Shown: piece by piece, positions 8,976 through 17,565 of the stretch
How the letters are laid out: every line of letters starts with the position of its first letter
Numbering within the stretch: the first letter of the stretch is position 1
Source: Clostridia bacterium
GTDB lineage: Bacteria; Bacillota; Clostridia; TANB77; CAG-508
NCBI GenBank assembly: GCA_017458285.1
Contig: JAFTFU010000131.1
Span: 1 to 38,593, forward strand
Length of the DNA: 38,593 nucleotides
Direction: 5' to 3'
Made by a program: the position numbers and the translations under genes
Notes under the pieces: model-generated
The model's input: only the letters and a program-made list of their open reading frames with translations
Told to the model about the DNA's origin: nothing
Database searches by the model: none

Positions 8976-9863
8976 ATGGAAAATGACATATACTATTATA
9001 AGAAAAAGAGAGGAAAAAATAAAAAACAGGGAAGACATGCAAAACATGCTAAACACGCAATTGAAAAGGATAATAAATTAATTAATTTAAAAATGTTGAT
9101 TTTGTTAATAGTTTTATGTGCAATAATTTTTGGAGTAATAAAAATTATTAATTATTCAAAAGAGAACATAAAAAATATAAATTTGATTAATTTATATAGA
9201 AAAATACATCCAATTGAAGAAGTTGGAAAAGTTAACAATTTTGAAAATTATAAAGATGAAATTGAAAAAGAGGCTTATTATATTAAAAGTGAAATATATG
9301 AAGAGTTAATTTTGCAGGCAGATTATACTCCTCCAGTAATAGAAAACATTCAAGAAAAAGATGTTTATTACATAAAGGTTAATAATAAAGCAAATGCCGT
9401 AACAATATATAAAAAAGATGAAAATGGAAAATTTACAATTCCATATAAAGCTATGATTTGTTCTACAGGAACAGCTACTCCTAAAAGTGGTGTTTATAAC
9501 ATATCAACCAAAAATCAATGGGGATATCTAAAAGGAGGAGTGTATGGACAATATTGTACTCGTATTGTTGGAAGCATTTTGTTCCATTCAGTTCCATATG
9601 TTTCTCAAAATAAAAATGATTTGGAATATTGGGAATACGATAAATTAGGAACAACAGCATCGGCAGGGTGTGTGAGATTAACTGTTGAAGATGCTTTATG
9701 GATATATACTAATTGTTTAGATGGTACTCAGGTTGAATTTTATTCTGATTCAAATCCAGGACCTCTTGGAAAACCCGAAGCACAAAAAATATCTGGAGAA
9801 AATAAAAATATTAGATGTTGGGATCCAACAGATCCAGACCAAGATAACCCATGGAATTTATAA
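8976..9863 (+). CDS. L,D-transpeptidase, YkuD family, membrane-anchored
   Basis: A cell-wall enzyme expected to form 3-3 peptide cross-links outside the membrane. A Lys-rich cytoplasmic tail with a repeated HAK motif (RHAKHAKHA, about residues 20-29) precedes one transmembrane segment (about 38-58). The catalytic YkuD domain occupies about 125-260, with conserved His204 (LFHSVP) and the nucleophile Cys232 in ASAGCVRL. The C-terminus ends in an Asp/Pro-rich tail. A stop codon lies in frame just before the ATG at 8976, which fixes the start; AGGAG is 14 nt upstream, a longer spacing than usual. It is monocistronic, with its own promoter and terminator. Confidence 0.9.
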   Translation: MENDIYYYKKKRGKNKKQGRHAKHAKHAIEKDNKLINLKMLILLIVLCAIIFGVIKIINYSKENIKNINLINLYRKIHPIEEVGKVNNFENYKDEIEKEAYYIKSEIYEELILQADYTPPVIENIQEKDVYYIKVNNKANAVTIYKKDENGKFTIPYKAMICSTGTATPKSGVYNISTKNQWGYLKGGVYGQYCTRIVGSILFHSVPYVSQNKNDLEYWEYDKLGTTASAGCVRLTVEDALWIYTNCLDGTQVEFYSDSNPGPLGKPEAQKISGENKNIRCWDPTDPDQDNPWNL

Positions 9864-9874
9864 GTTTAAAATTA

Positions 9875-9940
9875 AAAAAATACACATTTTTGTAGATAGT
9901 AGCCTAAAGATACTAAATTTAAACAAAATGTGTATTTTTT
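9875..9940. terminator. Bidirectional terminator between transpeptidase and U32 genes
   Basis: A perfect 16-bp inverted repeat: AAAAAATACACATTTT (9875-9890) pairs with 9925-9940, with flanking A and T runs, between two convergent genes. Confidence 0.85.
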
Positions 9941-9948
9941 TATGTATA

Positions 9949-12426
9949 TTATATATCTCGATTGAAATTACCATTTGTAAATTCTTTTCCCTCGAAGCGG
10001 TTGCCAGATTTAACAACTTCAATAATCTGGTTAATTTCATTAGGAGTTTCATCTAAAATATCAATTCTAGCATAATCACAACTAACAGAATTTATAGAAA
10101 TAGAACTATTTTTACTATTAAAAATAGTAGTTACAGTATCTATATTATCTGGAACAATTCTAAAAAGTAGGCCCATTCTATCTTTTAAGTAATATAAATT
10201 CGAGTTTAAACATTTATGGGAGCAAGACTTATAACATTTATTTGTTTCACCAAGTAAGCAATAATTAGTATTCATAAGTGGTAATTTTCCATAAACTATA
10301 ATTTCTGAATATTTATTTTCTAAATCTCCTTTTAAATATTCAATGCCACTAAGATAATCTTTAGAAAGTTCCGGAGAAAGTGTTACTGTAGAACAATTTA
10401 GCTCCGTAAAAGTTTTGCTATTATAAACATTTAAATTATAATTTGCAATTAAGTCATAGTCTGTATAATTTTTAAGTAACTCAAATTGTCCCATATTTGA
10501 AACCAAGAATCCTTTTATTTTAAAATCTTTTAAAATTCTTCCTATATTTTTATTAAATAAATTTATATAATTATTCCTCATAATGCAAGGGAAAAAGATA
10601 TATGTATCCACAGTTAATGAAAGATTGTGGATAATGCTATCAAATTTTTTGCTAAAAAAGTATTTTAAAGGAATATAAATTCTATCTACTTTTGTTAGCA
10701 TATCATAGTTATAATTTTCATTCAAAATATTTAATAGTAAAGATATCTTATTAGGTGTTTTTTTAGTTATTTCTGAATATTGTTCAGAAGTATTGCTTAA
10801 GACTTTGTTACGGCTTACATCACAAGTTGCGTCACAGGATGCACCACAAGTTACATCAGATATATTATTAAAGCAATAAGAGCTATCAGAAGTTCGTTTA
10901 AAATTTTTTAAAAATAAATCTTCATACTTTTCCAAAGCAGTTCTTCTTAACTCATTTAAGCTACTAATTTTAGAAATATATACACCATCTTGTAAATCAA
11001 TAAAAAACTCATTAAAAGTAAAAGGTGTATTATTTGTTTTTGAAAGCTGAGAAATTATACGTTCTTTAGTTATAGGAGAAGATACAGCTTTTTCAGGAAT
11101 AATTTCAGAAGTAATACTTATTGAATGATTTTTTTTATCAGAAATAGTAATACTTATAGGTTCATTTAATTTAACATTTAACCTGCAAGATAAGCCTATT
11201 CTTTTAAGTTCTTTTCCTGAAAAAGAATCTTTAACATCTTCTAAAAGCTGTTTGCTAGAAAGCTTATATATTTTATTTCCAACTTCAATATTGCCTTTCA
11301 TCCTACCAATTGTAACTATATTTGGTGCTTCAACAGTTTTATGATTCTTATTATTTATCATAAGCTCAGAAACTGTATATGTAGAGTCTTCTTTAGAAGT
11401 TGCAATTGAGATTTTATCTCCAATTGAAATGTCATCTTTTAATTTTAAAGTTACATACCCTTTTTTATTATTAAAATTAGAAACAGTTCCTAAAAATATT
11501 CCCATGTTGTTTGGTTTTTCTTTAAAAATTAAGTTTCTATTTTCTTGCTCATGAAAATGACCGTTAGAAAACCCACCTCTATTAAATACTTGCATCAAAT
11601 CTTTTTTATCTTGAGTATCAATTACAAAAGGTTTATTTTGTAATACCATATCTATATATTTTCTATAAATTCTAGTAACGGTTGCAACATATTCAGGGGT
11701 TTTCATTCTACCTTCAATTTTTAAGCAAGAAACTCCAGCTTTAATAAGATTAGGCAAATATTCTAATCCACATAAATCACGAGGGCTAAGTAAATATCCT
11801 TTATTAATTTCAGTTGAATTCTCTATTAAAGAATATGGAAGTCTACATGGTTGTGCACAACGACCACGATTTCCAGAACGCCCTCCTACCATACTTGAAA
11901 ATAAACATTGTCCTGAATAAGAAATGCATAAAGCTCCATGTATAAAACATTCAATTTCTACATTAGAATTTTTGCATATATGTTCAATTTCTTTGTATGA
12001 CAATTCTCTTGATAAAACAACTCTTTTAAAACCCAATTTTTCAAGTTTTTTTACGCCTTCTAAATTATGTACAGACATTTGTGTACTTGCATGAATTGCT
12101 AAGTCTGGAAACTCTTTTATCAAAACTTTTGCAAGACCCAAGTCTTGAACAATTATTGCATCTATTCCATATTCATATGCTTTTTTTGCAAGATTAAAAG
12201 CATCTTGAAATTCATCATTTTTAATTAATATATTTAAAGTAAGATTTGTTTTTACATTACGAAGTTTTGCATAGTTAATAGCTTCTTCTAATTCGTGCAT
12301 ATCAAAATTTTTTGCAGAGCTACGAGCACTAAACATATTTGCACCAAAATATACGCAATCTGCTCCATTTTGAACAGCAGCTTTTAAACATTCAAAATCA
12401 CCAACAGGTGCTAATAATTCTACCAT
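9949..12426 (-). CDS. U32 family protein with DUF3656-like C-terminus (RlhA/YdcP type)
   Basis: An 825-aa member of the U32 family, annotated as peptidases. Several members act in RNA or cofactor hydroxylation; the E. coli protein of this architecture, RlhA, hydroxylates a 23S rRNA cytidine. The N-terminal half holds LLAPVGDFECLKAA, then the U32 signature near residues 160-195: CFIHGALC, SYSGQC, RSGNRGRCAQPCR, whose cysteines may bind an Fe-S cluster. The C-terminal half matches the DUF3656-type extension and contains a Cys-rich C-x3-C-x3-C insertion coded by a 12-nt tandem repeat (10817-10858). A substrate in this organism is unknown. The gene is monocistronic and diverges from ymfF. Confidence 0.85.
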   Translation of the reverse strand: MVELLAPVGDFECLKAAVQNGADCVYFGANMFSARSSAKNFDMHELEEAINYAKLRNVKTNLTLNILIKNDEFQDAFNLAKKAYEYGIDAIIVQDLGLAKVLIKEFPDLAIHASTQMSVHNLEGVKKLEKLGFKRVVLSRELSYKEIEHICKNSNVEIECFIHGALCISYSGQCLFSSMVGGRSGNRGRCAQPCRLPYSLIENSTEINKGYLLSPRDLCGLEYLPNLIKAGVSCLKIEGRMKTPEYVATVTRIYRKYIDMVLQNKPFVIDTQDKKDLMQVFNRGGFSNGHFHEQENRNLIFKEKPNNMGIFLGTVSNFNNKKGYVTLKLKDDISIGDKISIATSKEDSTYTVSELMINNKNHKTVEAPNIVTIGRMKGNIEVGNKIYKLSSKQLLEDVKDSFSGKELKRIGLSCRLNVKLNEPISITISDKKNHSISITSEIIPEKAVSSPITKERIISQLSKTNNTPFTFNEFFIDLQDGVYISKISSLNELRRTALEKYEDLFLKNFKRTSDSSYCFNNISDVTCGASCDATCDVSRNKVLSNTSEQYSEITKKTPNKISLLLNILNENYNYDMLTKVDRIYIPLKYFFSKKFDSIIHNLSLTVDTYIFFPCIMRNNYINLFNKNIGRILKDFKIKGFLVSNMGQFELLKNYTDYDLIANYNLNVYNSKTFTELNCSTVTLSPELSKDYLSGIEYLKGDLENKYSEIIVYGKLPLMNTNYCLLGETNKCYKSCSHKCLNSNLYYLKDRMGLLFRIVPDNIDTVTTIFNSKNSSISINSVSCDYARIDILDETPNEINQIIEVVKSGNRFEGKEFTNGNFNRDI

Positions 12427-12550
12427 TTTAATTGTTATTCCTTTCCAATTTTATAATAATATTAATTTGATCCAAATCAAATATTTTGTTAATCGGACAA
12501 ATTTATATACAACATTATACCATAAAATTTACAAAAAATATAAAAAATCC

Positions 12551-12580
12551 TTGTATAAATTTACCAAAATATATTATACT
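12551..12580 (+). promoter_or_regulatory. Promoter of the ymfF-ymfH operon
   Basis: TTGTAT at 12551-12556, an 18-bp spacer and TATACT at 12575-12580, 46 bp before the chosen ymfF start. Confidence 0.55.
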
Positions 12581-12625
12581 ATAAAACGAGATGAAAAAAT
12601 ACATACGAGAAAGGATGAAATGAAA

Positions 12626-13903
12626 ATGAAATACAAAAAGAAAGAAATAAAACAAGGAATAACATTACATTTAATAGACGCAAAAGGTTTCAAAACAAAC
12701 CTAGTTGCGGTATTTTTAAGCACACCTCTTAAAAGAGAAAATGTAACATATAATGCAATGATATCTTCAGTATTAAGAAGAGGAAGCATGAAAATGCCTA
12801 CACAGGAAGAAATAAGCAAAAACATGGAAGAAATGTATGGTGCAAGTTTTGACTGTGGAATAGATAAAACAGGGGATAACCACATATTAAGATTTTATCT
12901 TGAATCAATAAATGATAAATTTCTTCCAATACAAGAAGAAAAAATGATGAAAGCAAGTTTAGAAAAATTACTAGAAATAGTGTTTAACCCATTACTTGAA
13001 AATAATAGCTTTAAGAAAGAATATGTAGAACAAGAAAAGCTTAATGTAAAAAGAAAAATAGAAGCTAAAATAGATAACAAAGCAAGATACGCCTTAGAAA
13101 GATGCATGGAAGAAATATATAAAGACAAACCATATGGATTATATAGATTTGGATATATTGAAGATTTAGAACAAATAAATGAAAGCAACTTATATGAGCA
13201 TTATAGAGATTTAATTAGCACTTGTAAAATAGATATATTTGTTTCAGGACCAATTGATGAACAAGAAAATGATATAGAAAAAATGATTGAGCAAAATGAA
13301 AGCCTTATTAATTTAAATGAAAGAACACCAGAATTTGTAAAAACATTAACACAGGAAAAAAATCAAATCCAAGAGAAAGCAATAACTGAGTCAATGGAAG
13401 TAACACAAGGAAAGCTTATGATAGGGTTAGATGTTAACTTAGAAGACAGCAAACAAAAATATGTAGCAAGTGTATATAATGGAATTTTAGGAGGATCAGC
13501 AACATCAAAATTATTCCAAGAAGTGCGTGAAAAAGCAAGTTTAGCATACACAGCAAGTTCAAGCTATTTTAGACATAAAGGAAATATTATGATTAATTGT
13601 GGAATAGAAATAAAAAATTATGATCAAGCATTGGAAATAATAAGAAAACAATTAGAAGACATAAAACAAGGAAATTTTTCTGATGAGGAAATAGAAAATA
13701 GCAAACAAGGAATTATTTCGGCAATAAAGGGAATTGAAGATGAACAAGATACTGAAATAACCTATTATTTTGGACAAGAATTAACAGGTGAGCAAATCTC
13801 AACTCAAGATTATATTAGATATATCCAAAATGTTTCAAGAGAAGATATTTTAAATATTGCAAAAAATATCTATGTTAATACTATTTATTTCTTAAAAGAC
13901 TAA
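12626..13903 (+). CDS. ymfF: M16 peptidase-like protein YmfF (non-catalytic partner)
   Basis: A 425-aa member of the M16 metallopeptidase family that lacks the HxxEH zinc motif, so it should be the inactive half of a heterodimer with the next gene. B. subtilis YmfF and YmfH are connected with the 5-aminopentanol modification of elongation factor P. Visible family features are LRRGS near residue 50 and the C-terminal SKLFQEVREKASLAY segment that in M16 proteins supplies substrate-binding residues. The frame is open from 12467, but the start is placed at ATG 12626: ACGAGAAAGGA plus 10 nt before this ATG exactly mirrors the layout before ymfH. ATG 12620 is an alternative. Confidence 0.85.
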   Translation: MKYKKKEIKQGITLHLIDAKGFKTNLVAVFLSTPLKRENVTYNAMISSVLRRGSMKMPTQEEISKNMEEMYGASFDCGIDKTGDNHILRFYLESINDKFLPIQEEKMMKASLEKLLEIVFNPLLENNSFKKEYVEQEKLNVKRKIEAKIDNKARYALERCMEEIYKDKPYGLYRFGYIEDLEQINESNLYEHYRDLISTCKIDIFVSGPIDEQENDIEKMIEQNESLINLNERTPEFVKTLTQEKNQIQEKAITESMEVTQGKLMIGLDVNLEDSKQKYVASVYNGILGGSATSKLFQEVREKASLAYTASSSYFRHKGNIMINCGIEIKNYDQALEIIRKQLEDIKQGNFSDEEIENSKQGIISAIKGIEDEQDTEITYYFGQELTGEQISTQDYIRYIQNVSREDILNIAKNIYVNTIYFLKD

Positions 13904-13930
13904 AAAATTACGAGAAAGGAACGCAAGAAA

Positions 13931-15217
13931 ATGCAAGTAATAGAAAATTTAAATATTAAAGAAAAAGTATATATAGAAAAGCTAGAAAATGGAATGACTT
14001 TTATGTTTATTCCAAAAAATAATACACAAAAAAAGTATGTAATATGGGGAACACATTATGGTTCAAATGAAAGTAAATTTATTGTACCAGGAGAACAAGA
14101 GCCTATAGAAGTACCAAAAGGTGTTGCACATTTTTTGGAACACAAAATGTTTGAGCAAGAAAATGGAAGAAATAGTTTAGATGTACTAACTGCTTTAGGA
14201 GTAAATGCAAATGCTTATACAACAAATGACCATACAGCATATTTATTTGAGTGTACAGATAAGTTTTACGAAGCTTTAGATGAATTAATGGATTATGTGC
14301 AACATCCTTATTTTACAGATGAAAATGTCGAAAAAGAAAAAGGGATAATTGGTCAAGAAATAATGATGTATGATGATTATCCAGAATGGAAAGTTTATTT
14401 AAATGCGTTAGAAGCTATGTATCATAATCATCCTGTTAAATTAGATATTACAGGAACAATTGAAACTATAAGTCATATTGATAAAGATATTTTATACAAA
14501 TGTTATAATACTTTTTACAACCCATCAAATATGGCACTAGTGGTATGTGGAGATTTCGAGCCAGAAGAAATTTTAAATGAAGTAAAAAGTAGATTGATTG
14601 ATAAAAAATCAAATGGAGAAATTAAAAGAATTTATCCTGATGAACCTGCGGAAATTGTGCAAGAAAATATTAATCAAGAGATGGAAGTTAGTATGCCTTT
14701 ATTTGCTATTGGAATTAAAGACAAACCAAATAAATCAATAGTTAAAAGAAGTTTGGCAATAGAAATTCTTTTAAACATGATAATCGGAAGAAGTTCTAAA
14801 TTATATAAAAATATGTATAATGAAGGAATTTTATTTATACAACCAAGTCTTGAATATGAGTTTACTGAAAATTATGCACATATTTTAATTACTGGACAAT
14901 CAACAAATCCTGAAAAATTAATGTCAGAATTTAAAAATACAGTAAGAGAATTGAAAGAAAATGGCATAAATTTAGATGATTTTGAAAGAATTAAGAAAAT
15001 GATTTATGGTAATTTTGTAAAAGAATATAATGATGTAGAAGATACAGCGAGAATGTTTTTAGCTGATTTCTTTAAAGGAATAAATAGTTTCGAATATATT
15101 GATGAAATGAATAGTATTAATTTGGACTATACAAAACAAATTTTAGAAGAGGTTTTTGTAGAAAAAAATATGATATTATCAACAGTAAAAAGTTCGTCTA
15201 AAAATACACAGAATTAA
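13931..15217 (+). CDS. ymfH: M16 family zinc peptidase YmfH
   Basis: The catalytic partner of YmfF, 428 aa. The inverted zinc motif HFLEH is present (H67, E70, H71), with the downstream acidic segment EKGIIGQEI near 140-150 providing the third metal ligand. The N-terminal domain shows GVAHFLEHKMFE followed by NANAYTTNDHTAY, typical of active M16B enzymes. It starts 27 bp after ymfF, with SD AGAAAGGA, and must share its transcript. The likely role, by analogy with B. subtilis, is peptide or protein processing tied to EF-P modification; the real substrate is not known. Confidence 0.9.
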   Translation: MQVIENLNIKEKVYIEKLENGMTFMFIPKNNTQKKYVIWGTHYGSNESKFIVPGEQEPIEVPKGVAHFLEHKMFEQENGRNSLDVLTALGVNANAYTTNDHTAYLFECTDKFYEALDELMDYVQHPYFTDENVEKEKGIIGQEIMMYDDYPEWKVYLNALEAMYHNHPVKLDITGTIETISHIDKDILYKCYNTFYNPSNMALVVCGDFEPEEILNEVKSRLIDKKSNGEIKRIYPDEPAEIVQENINQEMEVSMPLFAIGIKDKPNKSIVKRSLAIEILLNMIIGRSSKLYKNMYNEGILFIQPSLEYEFTENYAHILITGQSTNPEKLMSEFKNTVRELKENGINLDDFERIKKMIYGNFVKEYNDVEDTARMFLADFFKGINSFEYIDEMNSINLDYTKQILEEVFVEKNMILSTVKSSSKNTQN

Positions 15218-15300
15218 GGGATTTTAAATAACTAAATAAAACAAAGTCGAAAAAGCAAGAAATATGTCGTTCAAAACTCCCTAAAATTCGATAAATTCGC

Positions 15301-15329
15301 TTGACGCTAAACAAAAAATGTGGTATTTA
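15301..15329 (+). promoter_or_regulatory. Promoter of the Spo0E-like gene
   Basis: TTGACG at 15301-15306, 17 bp, then TATTTA at 15324-15329. Upstream, AGTCGAA (15246-15252) is one base from the Spo0A box TGTCGAA; this match is too short to rely on. Confidence 0.4.
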
Positions 15330-15375
15330 TTAAATATACTTAAGAAAAAAATAATAGAAAAAGGAGAAAAGTTGT

Positions 15376-15516
15376 ATGTTAGATGAAAAAATTTGTGAAT
15401 TAAGAGATAAATTGAATGAATCTGTAATATCAGGAGAAGATTATGAAATTGTATATGATTTGAGTATTAAGCTAGATGCCTTAATTGCTGAATATTATAG
15501 TGCTGTTTGCCAATAA
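15376..15516 (+). CDS. Spo0E-like aspartyl-phosphate phosphatase (46 aa)
   Basis: A tiny helical-hairpin protein of the Spo0E family, whose members dephosphorylate Spo0A~P and so delay sporulation. The product of 46 aa shows the pattern ELRDKLNE, a turn, then the signature LSIKLDALIAEYY near the C-terminus, matching S-x-x-LD-x-LI-x-x-YY. AAGGAG stands 9 nt before the ATG. It has its own promoter candidate and is followed closely by the aquaporin promoter. No adjacent regulator gene is present. Confidence 0.8.
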   Translation: MLDEKICELRDKLNESVISGEDYEIVYDLSIKLDALIAEYYSAVCQ

Positions 15517-15559
15517 AATGTATATTAAATTTCTGGCTGAAAAATTTGTAAAATAACTA

Positions 15560-15588
15560 TTGACACTTTGAAAAAATACAAATATAAT
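15560..15588 (+). promoter_or_regulatory. Consensus sigma-A promoter of the aquaporin gene
   Basis: TTGACA at 15560-15565, exactly 17 bp, TATAAT at 15583-15588: a perfect consensus promoter, implying strong basal transcription. Confidence 0.85.
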
Positions 15589-15617
15589 CTAAGCAGATTT
15601 ATATACAGGGAGCATGA

Positions 15618-15640
15618 TAGTTGAAAAATTTTTTCAACTA
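15618..15640 (+). promoter_or_regulatory. Perfect 10-bp hairpin in the aquaporin leader
   Basis: TAGTTGAAAA, a 3-nt ATT loop and the exact complement. Downstream, CCTT (15649-15652) can pair with AAGG (15657-15660), which belongs to the SD. The pair of structures may tune translation; no known riboswitch is recognised. Confidence 0.45.
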
Positions 15641-15667
15641 GGGTTGTGCCTTGGGAAAGGAAGAAGA

Positions 15668-16348
15668 ATGAAAAAGTATGTATCTGAATTTATTGGAACA
15701 GCCGTACTAGTATTATTCGGTTGTGGAACAGCTGCAATAACAGGAGGAATTTCCGGAATGTTGGGCATTTTAGGAATTGCATTAGCATTTGGATTATCTA
15801 TAGTTGCAATGGCATATGTTATTGGAAATATATCAGGTTGCCACATTAATCCAGCAGTTTCTTTAGCTATGTTAATCTCAGGAAAAATGTCAGTTAAAGA
15901 TTTTATATGCTATATAGTTGCTCAATGTTTAGGTGCAATATTAGGTATAGCTTTATTATACTTAATAATGGTTAATAGCGGACTTGATGTAGCAGTTCGA
16001 GGATTAGGAGCTAATGGATTTGACGCAAATTCTGCTGTAAACTTAAATATGGTAGGTGCAATCGTTGTTGAAATTATTTTAACATTCGTATTCATATATA
16101 CAATATTAGGTGTTACATCTGATGAGAAAAAATCTTCAGTTGCAGGAATTGTAATTGGTTTAACTTTAGCTTTTGTACATATAATGGGAATTCCATTAAC
16201 AGGTACTTCTGTAAACCCAGCAAGAAGCTTAGCACCGGCTATATTCTTAGGTGGAGAAGCTTTAAGACAAGTTTGGGTATTTATAGTAGGTCCATTTATA
16301 GGTTCAGCTTTAGCTGCATGTACATTTAAATTTTTAAATAAAGAATAA
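15668..16348 (+). CDS. aqpZ: Aquaporin Z-type water channel
   Basis: A 226-aa six-helix MIP family channel in the cytoplasmic membrane. Both NPA boxes are present: SGCHINPAVS near residue 60 and TSVNPARS near 187. The selectivity region FVHIMGIPLTGTSVNPARS has the His and Arg of water-selective AqpZ proteins rather than the Asp of glycerol facilitators, so water transport is more likely than glycerol. The frame extends 18 codons upstream through the leader hairpin; ATG 15668 is chosen because GGAAAGGAAG lies just upstream and MKKYVSEFIGT matches family N-termini. It is monocistronic with a perfect promoter and a strong terminator. Confidence 0.92.
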   Translation: MKKYVSEFIGTAVLVLFGCGTAAITGGISGMLGILGIALAFGLSIVAMAYVIGNISGCHINPAVSLAMLISGKMSVKDFICYIVAQCLGAILGIALLYLIMVNSGLDVAVRGLGANGFDANSAVNLNMVGAIVVEIILTFVFIYTILGVTSDEKKSSVAGIVIGLTLAFVHIMGIPLTGTSVNPARSLAPAIFLGGEALRQVWVFIVGPFIGSALAACTFKFLNKE

Positions 16349-16351
16349 TAA

Positions 16352-16387
16352 AAAAATCTCTGGACTTAACCGTGTCCAGGGATTTTT
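16352..16387 (+). terminator. Terminator of aqpZ
   Basis: AAAAATCTCTGGAC pairs with GTCCAGGGATTTTT across a short loop, directly after the stop codon. Confidence 0.85.
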
Positions 16388-16400
16388 AAAAAAACGGTTC

Positions 16401-16532
16401 TATAATAAATGTTGGGGTGGTTAGAAACTACTTCAACATTTTTTTATGAGAAAAGTATTTTTTTTAAAACTAACATTTTTTATGAGAGAGACACTTTTAC
16501 TGCTCTCTGAGACAAAATGTTAGTTTTTTATT
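16401..16532 (+). other. Two further terminator-like hairpins between aqpZ and cwlD
   Basis: The 350-bp gap has no gene. Hairpin A pairs 16407-16414 (AAATGTTG) with 16434-16441, followed by a T-run. Hairpin B pairs 16466-16479 with 16514-16527 in a perfect 14-bp stem, encloses an inner AGAGAG/CTCTCT stem (16485-16490 / 16503-16508) and is also followed by T's. The right arm of A with its tail (16435-16451) and the left arm of B with its tail share AACATTTTTTATGAGA-like sequence. A TATAAT stands at 16401-16406 but has no matching -35, so a small RNA gene is only a possibility. Confidence 0.5.
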
Positions 16533-16631
16533 TTTAACTTTAGCCACTAGCAGTTATTATTTCCAAAAAATATGTTTTTTAAATTTCGACATTTTTCTTC
16601 AGTTTAAAATTATAAAAAGAACTGGTAAAAA

Positions 16632-16658
16632 GTATATTTTCCAAAAAACAACATATAA
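16632..16658 (+). promoter_or_regulatory. Possible sporulation-sigma promoter of cwlD
   Basis: GTATATT (16632-16638) and CATATAA (16652-16658) resemble sigma-E and sigma-F/G promoters; GTATA plus 15 bp plus CATATAA fits the forespore consensus with one mismatch. No sigma-A promoter is obvious here. Confidence 0.3.
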
Positions 16659-16699
16659 ATAGAAGTAGTACAACTAAAATTTATATGGAGGATTTTTTT

Positions 16700-17416
16700 A
16701 TGATTGTATTAAATGGGAAAAAAATAATCACAGTAGCAACATGTTTATTTATAGCAATGTTAGTATTTACATTACACATAGGAAAGGATGATGTTGCAAC
16801 AGTAGAGACCGTAACACTACCTGTAAGTGGAAAAGTAGTAGTTATAGACGCTGGACATGGAAAGCCAGATGAAGGAGCAGAAAGTTCAAAAGGAACAACA
16901 GAAGCACAGACAAATTTAGCAATAGCTTTAAAAGTACAAAATTTGTTAGAACAAAGTGGATGTACTGTAATATTAACACGTTCAGATGAAAATGCTATTT
17001 ATGATATAGACAGCAAAACGCTAAGAGAAAAGAAAATATCAGATATACATAACAGAGTAAAAATAGGAAACGAAAGTCAAGCAGACATATTTGTTTCAAT
17101 TCATTTAAACAAAATACCACAGCAACAATATGATGGTTGGCAAACATTTTACAAAGAAGGAAATAGTGACGGTCAAAAATTAGCTACATTAATTCAAAAC
17201 AACTTAAATGAATCGATAGAAAAAGAAAATAAAAGAGTTCCAAAGCCTATAGAAAACATCTACATAATAAACCATGTAGAAATTCCAACTACAATAGTAG
17301 AATGTGGATTTTTATCAAATCCCGAGGAAGAACAAAAACTGTTAGAAGATAATTATCAAAACAAATTAGCATGGGGAATTTACAATGGAATAATAGATTA
17401 TTTTTATGAAAAATAG
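16700..17416 (+). CDS. cwlD: N-acetylmuramoyl-L-alanine amidase, CwlD-like
   Basis: A secreted or membrane-anchored zinc amidase (Amidase_3), 238 aa. One transmembrane segment (about residues 10-27) precedes the catalytic domain with the zinc ligands in DAGHG, the Glu in TEAQTN, SIHLN and the catalytic Glu in VECGFLSN. The short single-domain layout without cell-wall repeats is that of CwlD, which makes muramic lactam in spore cortex together with a deacetylase. The ATG at 16700 is preferred to 16685, because the latter overlaps the GGAGG that serves as SD 8 nt before 16700. A sporulation-type promoter lies upstream, in agreement with this role. A vegetative amidase cannot be fully excluded. 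Confidence 0.78.
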   Translation: MIVLNGKKIITVATCLFIAMLVFTLHIGKDDVATVETVTLPVSGKVVVIDAGHGKPDEGAESSKGTTEAQTNLAIALKVQNLLEQSGCTVILTRSDENAIYDIDSKTLREKKISDIHNRVKIGNESQADIFVSIHLNKIPQQQYDGWQTFYKEGNSDGQKLATLIQNNLNESIEKENKRVPKPIENIYIINHVEIPTTIVECGFLSNPEEEQKLLEDNYQNKLAWGIYNGIIDYFYEK

Positions 17417-17439
17417 AAAAAATATTACTACATCTAAAA

Positions 17440-17478
17440 TTACAAAAGTGTTACAAAAATATTACAACTTTTTTACAA
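17440..17478 (+). repeat. Four TTACAA boxes with exact 11-bp period
   Basis: TTACAA occurs at 17440, 17451, 17462 and 17473, each 11 bp apart, ending 19 bp before the minD -35. One helical-turn spacing places all boxes on nearly the same face of DNA. This is suited to cooperative protein binding or to a bent upstream element. Confidence 0.6.
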
Positions 17479-17497
17479 AAAAAATGATGTTATAGCA

Positions 17498-17526
17498 TTG
17501 ACTTTTTAGCAAATTCATTATATTAT
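17498..17526 (+). promoter_or_regulatory. Promoter of minD-minE-rodA
   Basis: TTGACT at 17498-17503, 17 bp, TATTAT at 17521-17526, followed 40 bp later by minD with SD AAGGAGGAG. Confidence 0.75.
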
Positions 17527-17565
17527 ATTAAGGTGAAAAAAGCTAAATCCTAAGGAGGAGAAAAA

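Noticed and set aside
15246..15276. Spo0A boxes upstream of the Spo0E-like gene
   Set aside because: AGTCGAA and TGTCGTT are near matches to TGTCGAA, but seven-base near matches are common and the spacing to the promoter is not telling.
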